Shown here piece by piece: positions 5,733 to 6,776 of a DNA stretch of 6,776 nucleotides. The stretch lies in contig DIKJ01000032.1 in the NCBI GenBank assembly GCA_002424525.1, positions 6,209 through 12,984 of the forward strand. The letters run 5' to 3'. How positions within the stretch are numbered: the stretch's first letter is position 1; each line of letters begins with the position of its first letter. The notes under the pieces are model-generated. The model was not told the origin of the DNA and ran no database searches. It saw nothing but the letters and a program-made list of their open reading frames with translations. A program made the position numbers and the translations under genes. The DNA is from Bacteroidales bacterium UBA5621 (GTDB lineage Bacteria > Bacteroidota > Bacteroidia > Bacteroidales > VadinHA17).

Positions 5733-5797
5733 GTAAATTATGTAAATTTTTTTTATAATTGTGTAATAAATAATTCACAATTTCTTATAAACATTTG
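5733..5797 (+). promoter_or_regulatory. Regulon motif copy 5 and putative promoter of kaiC
   Basis: GTAAATTATGTAA (5733-5745) is followed by TGTAA at 5762-5766, exactly 21 bp after the first TGTAA at 5741. The box before the proximal repeat, AATTGTGTAA, is identical to that of copy 3. The spacer is a T-run, so this is the most diverged copy, but the spacing is kept. A -7-like AACATTTG lies at 5790-5797, 28 bp after the start of the proximal TGTAA, one base further than in the other copies. The predicted leader to the ATG at 5878 is about 75-80 bases. Confidence 0.6.
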
Positions 5798-5877
5798 ACC
5801 CGTTAAATCCCAAAAAAGAATTTCACAAACAGCTCGACCTGTTGGTACCATCCCATAATAGCTATATATATCTGCAA

Positions 5878-6776
5878 ATGAATGAAAAGACAGCATCTAA
5901 ACTCGCAATAGAAAGTCTTCAAAAGTCACCAAGTGGTATCCAGGGGTTTGATGAAATAACCGGAGGCGGGTTACCAACCGGCAGGCCAACCCTGGTTTGT
6001 GGCGGTGCAGGCTGCGGTAAAACACTTTTCGGAATGGAGTTTCTTGTACGGGGTGCAACTCAGTTTAACGAACCGGGCATATTTATGTCGTTTGAAGAAA
6101 CTATTGAGGAATTAACCAAAAATGTTGCATCACTCGGTTTTGATCTGGAAAATCTTGTTAAGAATAAAAAAATTGCTCTTGACTATGTTCGTGTTGAGCG
6201 CAGTGAAATTGAAGAAACAGGGGAATACGATTTAGAAGGCCTGTTCATAAGACTTGCTTATGCAATTGATAGTATCGGAGCAAAACGTGTTGTACTGGAT
6301 ACGATTGAATCACTGTTTGCCGGCTTGCCAAACCAACTGATCCTGCGTGCCGAACTGCGGCGCCTGTTTCACTGGTTAAAAGAAAAGGGTGTTACTGCAA
6401 TTATAACAGGCGAGCGCGGGGACGAATCATTTACACGGCAAGGCCTGGAAGAATATGTCTCTGATTGTGTTATTTTGCTCGACCATCGTGTAACTGAGCA
6501 GACCTCTACACGCCGTTTACGAATCGTTAAATACCGGGGTTCAACGCATGGTACCAATGAGTATCCATTTCTGATCGATGAAAATGGGTTTTCAGTACTG
6601 CCCGTAACCTCCCTGGGATTGAACCATATTGTATCAAATAAAAGAATCTCAAGTGGCATAACTCTACTTGATGAGATGCTTGAAGGAAAAGGGTATTACC
6701 GCGGCAGCACCGTTCTTGTTTCCGGTACTGCCGGAGTTGGGAAAACAAGTATTGCGGCTCACTTCGCAGAAGCTGC
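5878..6776 (+). CDS. kaiC: KaiC-family RecA-like ATPase (circadian clock protein KaiC homologue), 3' end missing
   Basis: The window holds the first 299 codons, without a stop. It begins MNEKTASKLAIESLQKSPSG. The first (CI) domain has GFDEITGGGLPTGR (23-36), the P-loop GGAGCGKT (42-49) and paired glutamates in MSFEE (E73, E74), the position of the CI catalytic carboxylates of KaiC. A Walker B strand follows (RVVLDTIESLF, about residues 138-148). The second (CII) domain begins with ISSGITLLDEML and has its own P-loop GTAGVGKT at 283-290 just before the window ends. A double P-loop with these motifs is diagnostic for KaiC. The CII phosphorylation sites lie beyond the edge. KaiC forms ATP-dependent hexamers; outside cyanobacteria it is often linked to stress tolerance, usually without KaiA. 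No kaiB is seen in the window. The ATG at 5878 is chosen because the overlapping ATG at 5882 opens only a short frame. Confidence 0.95.
   Translation, partial: MNEKTASKLAIESLQKSPSGIQGFDEITGGGLPTGRPTLVCGGAGCGKTLFGMEFLVRGATQFNEPGIFMSFEETIEELTKNVASLGFDLENLVKNKKIALDYVRVERSEIEETGEYDLEGLFIRLAYAIDSIGAKRVVLDTIESLFAGLPNQLILRAELRRLFHWLKEKGVTAIITGERGDESFTRQGLEEYVSDCVILLDHRVTEQTSTRRLRIVKYRGSTHGTNEYPFLIDENGFSVLPVTSLGLNHIVSNKRISSGITLLDEMLEGKGYYRGSTVLVSGTAGVGKTSIAAHFAEA

Noticed and set aside
6369..6748. Minus-strand open frames opposite the KaiC gene
   Set aside because: They overlap a strongly supported KaiC coding frame and show no recognisable protein features.

Overview
The window looks like chromosomal DNA from a free-living Bacteroidota. 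Three things point that way: AT-rich intergenic DNA, mostly poor Shine-Dalgarno sequences, and putative promoters with a TAnnTTTG-like -7 box. The protein set (AsmA/DUF748-like protein, YtxH, holin-X-like protein, AI-2E permease-like protein, lmo0937-type mini-protein) also fits. No rRNA, tRNA, transposase or CRISPR array was seen. Family names come from recognising sequence features by eye, not from a search.

Layout. Bases 1-324 are a control region with two back-to-back copies of a promoter motif and a long leader with a hairpin. A plus-strand gene for a membrane-anchored AsmA/DUF748-like protein follows (325-1893). It converges, over a hairpin at 1910-1929, on two small minus-strand membrane-protein genes (2390-2181 and 2170-1955) that have their own motif-bearing promoter. 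A heptamer tandem repeat (2518-2586) separates these from a six-gene minus-strand cluster, read from 5372 down to 2602. In order, its genes encode: a secreted or tail-anchored 106-residue protein; a 51-residue lmo0937-type membrane protein; a YtxH-like protein; a holin-X (DUF1469)-like protein; an unnamed 132-residue protein; and an AI-2E family permease-like protein. A 505-base divergent control region (5373-5877) leads to a plus-strand KaiC-family ATPase gene that runs off the right edge.

The main discovery is a regulatory motif present five times, once upstream of each transcription unit. In the direction of the gene it reads GTRAATGATGTAA, then a second TGTAA exactly 21 bp (two helical turns) after the first. 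All five copies keep the 21-bp spacing and all point towards a gene. In the four copies whose downstream DNA is in the window, a TAnnTTTG-like -7 box starts 27 bp (28 in one) after the proximal TGTAA. This looks like an activator binding direct repeats, with the proximal repeat over the -33 region. It would place small envelope/stress-type proteins, the AsmA-like protein and KaiC in one regulon. The regulator itself is not in the window.
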